DNA of 64,000 bases, taken from Bombyx mori (taxonomy: Eukaryota > Arthropoda > Insecta > Lepidoptera > Bombycidae). Location: assembly GCF_030269925.1 (NCBI RefSeq), contig NC_085112.1:1861501-1925500 (forward strand), in the 5' to 3' direction. Shown piece after piece: positions 11,601-23,600 of this stretch (its first letter is position 1; the number at the start of each line of letters is the position of its first letter). The notes below the pieces were generated by a model that saw only the letters and a list, made by a program, of their open reading frames with translations, ran no database searches and was not told the DNA's origin. The position numbers and the translations under genes are program-made.

Positions 11601-14600
11601 AGCAAAGCGGCCGAGAATTTAGCAAAGCTTCGATTTGAACGAAAAGTGTTGTTAACTCTTCGAACGTTAAAGTTTGATTACCTATAATACGATGTAAGTG
11701 AGTTTTAGCTGCTTTAATTTGTATTTCCCATACACCTCCGAAATGTGGAGCAGAAGGAGGATTGAATTTAAATTCAATGTTTTGAGACTCAGAAGCAGAA
11801 TGCATATAAAGATTAAGGATCTTCTGAGCTCCAATAAAATTCGTACCACAATCGGAGTGTATAACATTCACCCTACCGCGTCTCCCAACAAAACGGCGCA
11901 GGGCAGCAATAAAGGCTTCGGACGAGAGCTCACTAACCACTTCCAAATGAACTGCTTTGGTACTAAAACATACGAATAGGCACAAATAGGCCTTACCGAT
12001 TTTGGCACCGCGATGCTTACCGAGTTTGATTTGGAATGGACCTGCGTAGTCCACGCCAACAATAGAGAATGGTTTGACTTGATTCACACGAGAAGCCGGC
12101 AAGTCACTCATGAATGGTTCCAATAACTTCGGATTAGTTTTATAACACGAAACACATTTTGACAAGCAATGACGAATAGCACGTTTAGAAGAGAATACCC
12201 AAAACAGCTGCATCAAAAGATATTGTGTCGTTCCCAACCCAGGATGACAATTCTCTTTGTGAATTGCTTCGATGATCATGTATGTGAACCTAGAATGACG
12301 CGGCAACAGAGCAGGATGCTTATGACTAAACTCAAGACCAGAACGAGACAAACGGCCGCCCACCCTGACAACTCCTTGGTCGTCCAGGAATGGATTGAGT
12401 TTTCTCCACGGTTTGGGTAATGGTATACCATTCTCGAGCTTACGAATTTCATCCTGAAAGTTGAGAAATTGAATTCGCTTGGTAATCGTCATCAGGGCCC
12501 CATGAAGTTCTGCACGACCTAAAAAGGTACCCGGAACACGTGTCTGTTTTTTGTTTGCATTTCTGATAAAACGAAGACAATAACCAATAATACGTTGAAC
12601 CTTACGAATTGATGAAAACCTTTCGAGCAAAGAATCGATAAAGTTAGGTTCATCATTCACGACCAACGAAAAACAGCGTTCCTCGGCAAGCATATCAGTC
12701 TCGTTCACCTCGAGACCGGAATTTGAAGGCCATGAAGATGAAGGTTGCCGAAGCCAGCTCGGTCCCGCCCACCATAACTCACTCTGGAGTAGGTCGCTCG
12801 GACACATACCGCGGGAAGCTATGTCCGCAGGATTTTCATTAGAGCGCACGTGATTCCAGTGAGTTTCGGGGACAGTTTCTTGGATATGACTAACCCTATT
12901 AGCAACAAATGTTTTCCAACGCGAGGAATGGCCACGAATCCATGACAGAGTTACCGTTGAATCTGACCAAGCAAATGTATCAGAAAGCGGAAGTAACGGT
13001 ACATACACTTCTTTTACGAATTTGAGCAGGTCAGCGAGCAGAACCGCAGCGCAGAGCTCTAGTCTCGGCAATGAAACTCTCTTAATTGGGGCCACGCGAG
13101 ACTTAGCACATAAAAAGGATACTCCTATATGACCATCGGAATTAAGAGTTCGAAGATAAACCACAGCTCCATAGCCAGCCTCCGAACTGTCAGCAAAACC
13201 ATGTAATTGGTACGATTCCATGCTTCCAGTGGTCGATATACATCTAGGAATACGAATACGTTCAATAAGTGGAAGCTCGGCTACGTACAGGTTCCAATGA
13301 CGCACTATGTCGTCAGGAGGGACATCATCCCACCCAACACTCAAGACCCACAAACGCTGAACCAATAACTTGGGAATGAACGTCAAAGGACAGAGAAAGC
13401 CCAAAGGGTCATAAATACGAGCCACCTCACTTAGAATGGTACGCTTGGTACATTCTCTGTGAAGAACATTAACTTGGAAAGAAAAGATGTCCGGAAGAGG
13501 TTCCCACTTCAAACCCAATATTTTGTGAGAAGGGGTAATTTCTATATCTAATGATACAAAATCGGTTACGCAATGTTCAGGAGGTATGTCTGCAAGTAAC
13601 TCTTTCTTGTTACTTGCCCATTTCCGTAATTCAAAACCTCCCTTCTTCAATAAATGAATGACGTCAGATTTAATTAACTCGGCTTCACCCAAACTTGAGG
13701 CTCCATGGGCCACATCGTCAACGTAAATGGAAGAAGTAAGAGGAAAAACAGCACATGGAAAACAAGAACCTTTATCGTGGACGAGTTGCTTAATTGTTCT
13801 GCACGCCAGGAACGGAGAAGACGCCACTCCATAGGTAACGGTATTCAACTCATACTCCTGAACCGGTTCACATTGATTAAAACGCCAAAATATCCTCTGG
13901 AAACCACGATCCTGTTCCTGTTGAATAATATTCCTGAACATTTGCTTTATATCCGCTGTAAAAACAACGGGGTAGCCGCGAAATCTCAAAAGGATTTCTG
14001 TAATATTAGTCTGTAATTTGGGGCCTATTAATAAGGAATCGTTAAGTGAAATCCCTCGAGCGTCCTTAGCAGAAGCATCGAAAACCACCCTCAATTGAGT
14101 AGTTGAACTGCCAGGACGAAAAACACAATGATGAGGAATGTAATATTTTCCCTTATGCAGGTCGGTGGCTGAGACACGGGTCATGTGACCATTATTTAAG
14201 TAGTCCAGCATGAAGTCCGAATACTGCTCATGAAGGTTTGGGTTTGAAAGAAGTCTTCGTTCCAATGAATGAAATCTTCGCAATGCATTTTCACGCGAAC
14301 CCGGAAACTGTAACTCCCCATCCCTCTGCCTAAACGGCAAAGAAACGATGTACCTTCCAGATGTACCTCGAGCGTGGGTTTCAGTGAAAAGTTTCTCACA
14401 TTGCTGCTCGTCCGGCGTTAGAACTGATGATTTAGGTATGACCTCCAACTCCCACAGTCTCCTCAATTCCTCATGGAGAGGAGTATCGTGTTCTCTTAGA
14501 AAAAAAGAATTTGAGTGTTTTGTCTCATCCCTGCATTTGACACTTCCCATCAGGATCCATCCGAAGATGGTGTTCAAGGCTGAGGGTTCATGAGGACTAC

Positions 14601-17600
14601 CTGAAATATTTCCGGGTAGTAACAGCGTTGAAAACATTTCAGCACCGATAAGCAGATCTATTGGTCCAGGCTTATTATAATTCGGATCAGCGAGTCGCAA
14701 ATTACGTAGGTGTTCGCATGAAGAAAGATCAAGACGAGCAGTGGGCATTTGTGCACAAATAGATGGTAAGATGAGAGCCGTTAAATTAAATAAATTCTTT
14801 TGATGAACTCCGAGTTGAAGCTCCACCATTCCAGTCACTGACGTCGATGATTGCCCCAAGCCACAAACATTTCGTGAAGTTTGCTTAGGCTTTAAGCCCA
14901 ATCGTTCCATAGCTTGATTAGAAATGAAATGTGATTGACTACCAGGGTCGATGAGTGCGCGAAGAGTATGAAAGTGACCAGATGAGTCGCGCACTTCAAC
15001 GTTAGCAGTAGCCAGCAGAACTACAGAGCTACCATTCATGTTTGTAAAAGCCTGCGTTTGTGGCTCTTGACTAGAAGAAGACGGTGGCAGTCGATTAATC
15101 GATACATGACTCTTGGCTACGTCCTCGCGGTCAGTGTCACACAAATCTCGATGGAGAAGCGTGTGATGGTTCTGTCTACAAATTTTACATCTGAAGATAG
15201 ATTTACAATTTTTTAATTGATGCGAGGCGCGTAAGCAATTGAAACACCATCGATGAAGCTTCGCATGATTGTATCTATCATCTACCGATTTTTGTGAAAA
15301 TGATTCGCAAGAGACTATAGTGTGCTCACCGTCACAGTACGAGCACTTGAGTGTCGGTGGAGTAGAATTTACTACGGTAGTTGGTGTCAGCATATCCTTA
15401 GAATCATTCTTCTTCGGTGGGGTGTTTGATAAAAAAGTAGAAACCGGTTTTTTATTGAATGAAACAACGTTATGAATCGCAGCAGAACGTGGCTTATCCG
15501 GAGCAGGACGATCATGAACAAAAAAGTGGCCATCGCGTATAAGGGCTTCGCATTTGTTTTGTAAAAATCGTTTGAGGTCGTTGAAGGCTGGCAACTCAGA
15601 ATCTGAAAATTGTATTTCAAAAGCACGACGAGTGTTTGAGTCCAGCTTTGAAAGAACTAAGTAGCTAAGTATAAAATCCCAACTGTCAGTTGGCAGGTTT
15701 AACCCTTTCAATATCGATAAATTTTCGTTAAACAAATCAAGACTACGTCGAAAGTCAGATGGAGAATTTAATTTTAAATTTACATTAAGTATTTCTCTCC
15801 AACAGGTGAAAGCTAAATCACGCTTATTTTGATAACGATCAATCAATGTTTGATAAGCCTCCTGATAGAATTTCCCTTCATAAGGGAAGGAGCGTATGAG
15901 TGCCACGGCATCTCCAGACAAACTTGATATTAGATAATGCATACGCTCTGAGTCCGTAAGTGTTGCGTTGTTATGAATGAGGGAGTGGAATACGTCATGG
16001 AATTTAGGCCAACCTTTTATTTCACCTGAAAACTGCGGTACAGAAATTTTAGGAAGTTTTATGTTGTGACTTGTTACTTTGGAAGATTCTAGCGAAGTGT
16101 TCAATTCACTACCCGTTTTGATAGTCAACTGCCGATATATAGAAAGAATCTCCATATGAATATCATCAAATTCCATGCGAAGCAGGTCCTCAGCCTCCTC
16201 ATCGCAACTGTCTATCAGTGATATAATGTCACCGTATGCAGCCTCAAAAGCACTAACAACCTTTTTTACTTCCGAAAAACAAGCAAGGAATGTATTACAT
16301 TGTTCCGGATCATATTTAGCCGCTCGGGCAATAATTAATGTTTTCTTTAATCGATTTAAAGATAAAGTACGCTTCCGTCGCAATACTGGTAGGTCCTGAA
16401 CCGAAATTTCATCTGTGTCCATCGACCTCGATTTACTTTTCTTAAGTACAGCACACGATACCTTCCGCTTCACGGAATGTGACATTCTTAATCGGAGCTA
16501 CGATATTATTTCAATTAAATTCATAAAATAAAACAAAAAAATAAAAAATTAGAAAATAAGTACTATGAATATTTGAAGGAAAATGAACGATTAATGTAAA
16601 ATGTTTTGTAATTACGCAACCAATACAAAAGGATAAAACTACAAGGTCAATAACCCATTTGCAATTGAATAACTCAGGTAAAAGATGACGTATGTGTTCG
16701 TATACCTGAGCTGTAAGTATTATAGCCCGAGAGCCCGTGGGATCTACCTGTATGTATTTGACCAGACCTGAATTTTCGTACATTGAGACCCCTATACCTA
16801 CCATGCATGAGGTGGGGACTCACTAAGCTCAAAGTGGTCGACGCGCCGAGCGCTCAGGCAGGACAGGTACCGATTTTGACGGATTTTAAATCCATTTGAC
16901 CACGTCTGCCGTTTTGAAATTTTGAAAATATATGTTTATTATTATCGGAAAATAAGAATGGCAGACCATTATCGCGCATTTTACTTTGTGGCAGACCACT
17001 TTGAAAATGCTAAATTGCATTGAAAATGCAAAATTTTGAAAGTAATTGACTAGATCTGCCATTGATTTAATAATATGTTGTTTATTATAGTCTTAAAAAC
17101 TTATATTGATCACGGCAGACCTCTACATTGCGTACATACATCAACATATAATAAAATCTTAGCTACTACCCGGCCAGATGTATATTATGTTTTCCGTTCA
17201 CTGTTTTAGAGGAATATAATTTACTTGCGATTTACTTTAGCAATGTATTTACCGAAATTAATATTTTTTTATATTATATATACTAAACTTCATTAGTTAG
17301 ACAATTAAGAAGTGAATTTTTTATGGAATAATTATAAATAATACGGTACAATGCTGATCAAAAAAGAATTCAATTCCTCATTTTTATTTCGTCAAGACAA
17401 AATTTAAAAGTGTTAAATCAGTTAAAAAAATATATCATGCATGCATTACATATTATATATATATATATATCAATCTTCATTCATCATCATCATCATCGGA
17501 GTCATCTTTATCGTTAGGCGACTCGTCTTCATCAACCATTGAATCGAATACTGCAAAAATAAAACATAAATTGTAAAATGAACGTAAATTCATCTGAACA

Positions 17601-20600
17601 TGTTCGAGAAAGAATTGTTATCAACTTACCAGGAACATTGGTGAATAAGTCACTCACAAAATATGGAAGTTGGTCACCTTCGAACCCTTTGAAGGCATAT
17701 ATGTTGTCCTGCTCAATCCAACCATACTCCAATGGGTCTAAAGTTGTGAGTTGCTTTTTGTAAGCATTTCTCCAAATAGAAGAAATATAGTGGGCCCTCA
17801 AAAGTTGTTGATAAAGCTCACTCTTATGCGGTGGTATTGAGCTTGCCTAAAATTTTTGTTTTTTTTTTCTATAATTTTCATTGATGTCTGAATATTTATA
17901 GTTGCTAACGAATAGCTGGAACCTTCCATCATCTACATCACTAGATTTTTTGGCATTGTATAGCTGGCAAGTTAAATGTTGAATGATAAAAATGAGGAAT
18001 TGAATTATTTTTTGATCAGCATTATACCGTATTATTTATAATTATTCCATAAAAAATTCACTTCTTTATTGTCTAACTAATGAAGTTTATTATTCTATAA
18101 TATAAAAAAATATTAATTTCGGTAAATACATTGCTAAAGTAAATCGCAAGTAAATTATATTCCTCTAAAACAGTGAACGGAAAACATAATATACATCTGG
18201 CCGGGTAGTAGCTAAGATTTTATTATATGTTGATGTATGTACGCAATGTAGAGGTCTGCCGTGATCAATATGTTTTTAAGACTATAATAAAAAACATATT
18301 ATTAAATCAATGGCAGATCTAGTCAATTACTTTCAAAATTTTGCATTTTCAATGCAATTTAGCATTTTCAAAGTGGTCTGCCACAAAGTAAAATGCGCGA
18401 TAATGGTCTGCCATTCTTATTTTCCGATAATAATAATCATATATTTTCAAAATTTCAAAACGGCAGACGTGGTCAAATGGATTTAAAATCCGTCAAAATC
18501 GGTACCTGTCCTGCCTGAGCGCTCGGCGCGTCGACCACTTTGAGCTTAGTGAGTCCCCACCTCATGCATGGTAGGTATAGGGGTCTCAATGTACGAAAAT
18601 TCAGGTCTGGTCAAATACATACAGGTAGATCCCACGGGCTCTCGGGCTATTAGAATAATATCGCAAACACAAAGAACCGTAATCACCAAACGACATTAAA
18701 ATTTATAGGTAGGTAGGTAGCACGGAAACGAAAAATGAATAAAATAAAAATTCACAAAGTAACTCATTAATTTGTCAATACGTATTTGATCGTAACAAAA
18801 CAAGACTGGTTTAGGTTTAGATTTAAGTTTAAATGTTTTAAAATTAAACCAAACGTGATATTATTTAAAATCGGTATTAGCACAACAATTATATTTATGA
18901 GAATATAACTTTGTACCAAGATACATAATCAACTGATGGGCGAACAATGCAGCGTTATACGTTCAACAAACGAAGACGGAGGGTATCCTCGTAAAGTTGA
19001 CGACAATTAATCTAGAATTATTTATTAGATTCTCCTTTACGTTTAATATAATGAATTTTACAAATTAATGCACTGAAGAGAATGAAGTACATACACCGTT
19101 ATGTTATTTGATTGTATGCACAGCGTTACGGATTGCAATTAATTTGCACAGTGGATTGATGACGTGATTCGTATTGTCTTAGGCCTAATGAAATTGATCG
19201 TAATATAATTAAGAAAGCGGTTAAAAAGTAGTTACGTTAAATACTAGTTAAAGGGGACGGCCCATTTCAGGCCCAAAGCGGACAATAGATTAGAGAAAAA
19301 ATACTTAGTGCATTAATTTTGTCATAAATAAATATGCATTTACTTTCTTCCAAATAAGCGCCACTACAGTTTACAATAAGTAGTTTAAAAAAAGTAACTC
19401 TGTTGAAAAAAACAAGAATTTTATTTTTGCGGGAAAAATATTGCCAGCTTCAAAACCTTTTACGTATTAAGTAAACATTTTAAGTATATATAGAAACATA
19501 TAAATAAATAATTTTAAATATTATCATTAATCAATCGATTTTAATCGATTTTAAGCACATAAAATAACATCAAAGAGATACCCATTGGACTTTAACTTGT
19601 TACTATACTTGAGACCTTAGAACTTATAGCTCAAAGTGGGTGGCGCATTTACGTTGTAGATGTTTGTGGGCTCCAGTAACCACTTAACACCAGGGTGGCT
19701 GTGAGATCGTCCACCCATCTAAGCAATAAAAAAAAACGTAACTTGTATTGTTATTGAAATATGTACAACTAAAACAAAAACATAAAAAATAAAAAATAAT
19801 GTGTACTCGTAAAAAAAGGATTAAGAAATAAATCAATTATCGGTTATTTAAAAAAATGATCGATATATGAATTTCATGTAATTATTTTTCTTTATACTGA
19901 CAACACTGATTTTAATCTGACTGACTGACACTTCGCTCGCTGCCGCTGGTTGTTTGTGATTGCGTTCAAAATGGATGTGTTTTGATCTTTCTTCGATTTA
20001 TTTTGCTTTTATCAATAACGTTTCATACTACGACTGAAAAACATTGTGTGAATTGTGGTTTTAACCTGACCGAGATTTAAAACCCTGTATATGCTCTCCT
20101 GTGCTATTTTTAGATGATTTACTAATTGTGTATGAAGATGAATAAAATATATAGATATTTAAAGAAGTATGTGTTTTTTATACCTTAATAACTACAATTG
20201 TATTAAAATACATTAGGAACATCTTAAACATTAAAAAAAGACAAGTTCTTGAAGTATTTATATAGAAAATTAACCTCAAAACGAGTTTTTTATTTTTATT
20301 ATATTTTTTATAATAGTGGCGTCAATTTCAATATATTTTTTAGATATCTAATACATTTAAGAATTTGAATCAGTCCATTTTTATAGTAATATTTGATGTC
20401 CACCTTGGGCCTAGCACACTATGGAGAGTGGGCATTCCCCTTTAAGAACTTGTATTTTGCTGTGACGGTAGATTTCCCGGGTTTCGGCACCATAAAATGT
20501 ATGTGAGACGTTAGTTCCCGGCTCGGTAGTTTGTTTTAGCCGGTTATCGTCGCGACACACACACTGGGTCTGGACAAACCAATCGATCCCTGGTCGGGGA

Positions 20601-23600
20601 TGGCTACGGAACTTGCCCAGCAAGATATCCTAGGTCCCCGATGTACGTCTAGGATTCAACAAATTGTGTAAATGCACATACGCACCTGGGACTGCCACTG
20701 GAGCTCCTGGACGCGTGCACTGTTCTAGAATCACTAGGCCTTTGTTAATGAATTATAATTTAACTTCACCCGCGGTCGTCGATTTCGGTTAAGTTTAAAT
20801 GTTCTAGATTCGGTTGCGTGTTGCTCGGCTCCCGTTCGTAATCGATGTGTGTGTGCATGCGATGTAGCTTCGCTGTCATTTGATGGATCCGAACGTGGAG
20901 ATCGATTGGCGTTGTAAAATGTCAGATTTAAAATTTGCCGCGAAGACGGCACAATATTATTATTGTTTATTGAAATAATGTTCACAATATTACCAATATT
21001 TAGTAAACATGAATTCCTAGCAACGTTTATTTTAGAAATCGGTTTCAAATTTTTTTATTTCAACTTTTTGATAATATGAATAATCATCATTTGCAAATAA
21101 AAATCCCGTTCACAGTGGTTTTAGACAATTGGAGATTTCTATAACATATGAAGAGATATATACATAAATACATACAACGACCGTAGCTATATACAGTTTA
21201 AAAAAGAACTTTTCAAAATCTCGGCAAGCAGAGCCCCATTACTGTCTAGTCTAGCTGTGCCAGTAGCATATACTCGTCGAATGCGACAAACCGTTCGACG
21301 TGCAATTAAAGCCCAGGCAGAATTCACTGAGTTTGACGCCAGATCTTCTCAGTGGATTGCGATTCCGATCCGGTGGTAGATTCAGTGAAGCGCTGCGGTT
21401 GTTAGGATAAACGTTAGCAGTTTCTCAGACTGAGCCCTGTGAGCTCACCTACACTTTCGATGAAACCAGGACAGCCTCTCGAGGTTTTTTTTTTACTGTT
21501 TAGAAGGATGAACGAGCTCACGATCATCTGTTTTTAACTGGTTACATAGACACCTACGACGTAAATGCCGCCACTCACCTTGAAATATGAGTTCTAAGGT
21601 CTCAGTATAGTTACAACGGCTGCCCCGCCCTTCAAACCGGTTTCATTTTTATTGCACGATGTTATTTGTTCACCGTGGAAGTCAATCGTGAACAATTCTC
21701 AGGTACTTATTTCATTACAAAAATTGGTACCTGCTTGCAGGATTCGAACACCGATGCATCACTTGATACAATTGCACCAGGCGTTTTATCCCTTAGGCCA
21801 CCATGACTTCAACTAGACTACTAGTAATTAGGTAAAAAAATAAAATGATAGTCTGTTCTGAGCAGCATTACTTTCCTTATAAATTAGATATTTTATGAAC
21901 TATAAACATGCATGTCTCAAAGTGACTTTCAGTGGGTTCAGGTTACTCCTCAACTTTACCTCTGCTCTGATGTGAATTTGTATGTCCAAATATATGAAAT
22001 GAGCAACTTTGACATTCAATGGAAAATATTGAAAAAATAAATAGAAAACTTACCATCAACAAAAGACACGGCCCGCTTATACGTTTTGATGGCTAACTGA
22101 AATTTGTTCTGTTTGAAATAGTTTGTTCCTTTCTCCTTAAAGATCTTAGCTTGCTCCAGTTTTTCATTTCCGTCCATTGACCAAGAGTCTTTGGCTCTTT
22201 CAAAATTGTTCAATTTGACTACATATTCTACGACAGAATTAGGCGGGACACCCAATTCTGAATTCCCTTCGGACTTAAAGGCATATTTAGGCTGGATAAT
22301 TAACCGGGATTTCTCATCTTTCAAAAATTTCTCTAGAGCTCTTTCTATACCTTCGCATATATTGTGTTCGGTACCTTCGCCGAGTGAAAATGTAACTGTT
22401 CTCTGATCGAATATTTTGCTATCACCTTGCAGTCTCCCTTCTAGTTCAACTGTTCAAACAATATGAAATTAGTAATAAGCATATTTAAAAAATAATGTGT
22501 TATGGTGGTGGAGTTTCAGTAGAAAATGAGGGAGTTACTCTTTAGTACTTTACTTTTAAAACAGTAAAATATTGTTACAAAAATCTCTTGGCAATAACTA
22601 CACTATACTCAAACTAAGACTCCAAGCCACTGATACCAAAAAAGTTAAGATCCAAATACTAGACATACAACTAGACTAACAAAAATCGCCAACACGATTG
22701 TTGTTCAAAATCACCTACAGAAATTATCTCTTTGTGTTACCTGTGACCAATGCACCATCGTTGGGACTGTCAAGACCTGTACCAGCCTCGAGGATATGGC
22801 GCAGTATGCCTTTGTTCTTGGTAGGACTAAGATCTTCCAATCTCCAATCAATCATTTCAATCTGAAAAAAAAATTAAGTTAATTTAACTAATGAATAACT
22901 GTTAAGCTACTGTGTGTTGCCTGGTATTTACCACATATTTCTGCAGGAGAACCAATTATAAATTGTGTTCCGTGCTGGGGATATATAAAAATTCTACCGA
23001 AGTGCAAATTAACACTCTATTAAACTTATAACACTTAACGAATACTTTTTTTTTTTTTAACCCCATACCAATTATTTTACTTGTTGCATTGGTTAATGAA
23101 AAAAAAATGTTTACAGGGGAGCAGTGACATAAAATTTCTAATTTTTAAAATTTCTTGTAGTATTCTTGTCTTGTATATGAGTCGACTAGTATCAAAGCCG
23201 GCAATGTGACTTTTGGACAATTATTGGTAAATCAGAAAAACGAATTATTGACTTTGTATTCCATTGGCAGCCACAAAACTCTTCTGAACGACATCTTAGA
23301 TAAATAACAGGTTAAGTATTAACCTTTATTTAATGCAGGTTTTGAACCGTATTCTTTGAAGGAGACGATTATATTCAATTCAATCTGTATTGATATATCA
23401 ATAACATTTTCTTGTTCAAATACACAGATTGCCACCTTTGATAATAGACAACTCATATAAAGTTGTAAAATTTTGAATTCTTTCTGTAAATTATTAATTT
23501 TGAAACTTTAATTTATTTTCAGGTAATCAACAGGATATGTGATTGAATTTATTATAGTGGTTTTATTGTCATGCTGATAAGTTGACCACAGTAATTTATT

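Larger units (their letters stand above)
16723..18649. mobile_element. DNA element with 665-bp terminal inverted repeats, nested in the BEL leader
   Basis: The arms 16723-17387 and 17986-18649 are near-perfect reverse complements; outer ends read TAGCCCGAGAGCCCGTGGG. The trinucleotide TTA is present on both flanks (16720-16722, 18650-18652), as in TWA target duplications. The 598-bp centre holds exons of an unknown gene on the minus strand. TTA duplications are known for PIF/Harbinger, but no transposase is present, so the superfamily is open. Length is 1927 bp. Confidence 0.85.
10591..20953 (-). mobile_element. BEL/Pao LTR retrotransposon inserted in FKBP59 intron 4
   Basis: Two 456-bp LTRs (TGT...ACA) bound the element and a 5-bp duplication ATATT flanks it (10586-10590 and 20954-20958). 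It is transcribed on the minus strand, the same sense as FKBP59. From 5': LTR, tRNA-Phe primer site, a long leader interrupted by a nested DNA transposon, one Gag-Pol frame, a purine-rich stretch, LTR. By eye the LTRs differ at one base (near 10793 versus 20700), so the insertion is young. With an open polyprotein it may be competent apart from the interrupted leader. Confidence 0.93.

Noticed and set aside
11698..16399. Several ORFs of 60-103 codons on both strands within the BEL polyprotein
   Set aside because: Shadow frames of Gag-Pol with no motifs or start context.
16511..16804. 97-codon minus-strand ORF across the edge of the TIR element
   Set aside because: It spans the junction of two elements (16723), so it cannot be an old gene; no domain seen.
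20411..21048. ORFs in the 5' LTR region resembling those at 10258-11066
   Set aside because: They are the same LTR sequence read through; similarity reflects the LTR pair. The 10258-10716 ORF fuses real FKBP59 exon 5 with LTR sequence.
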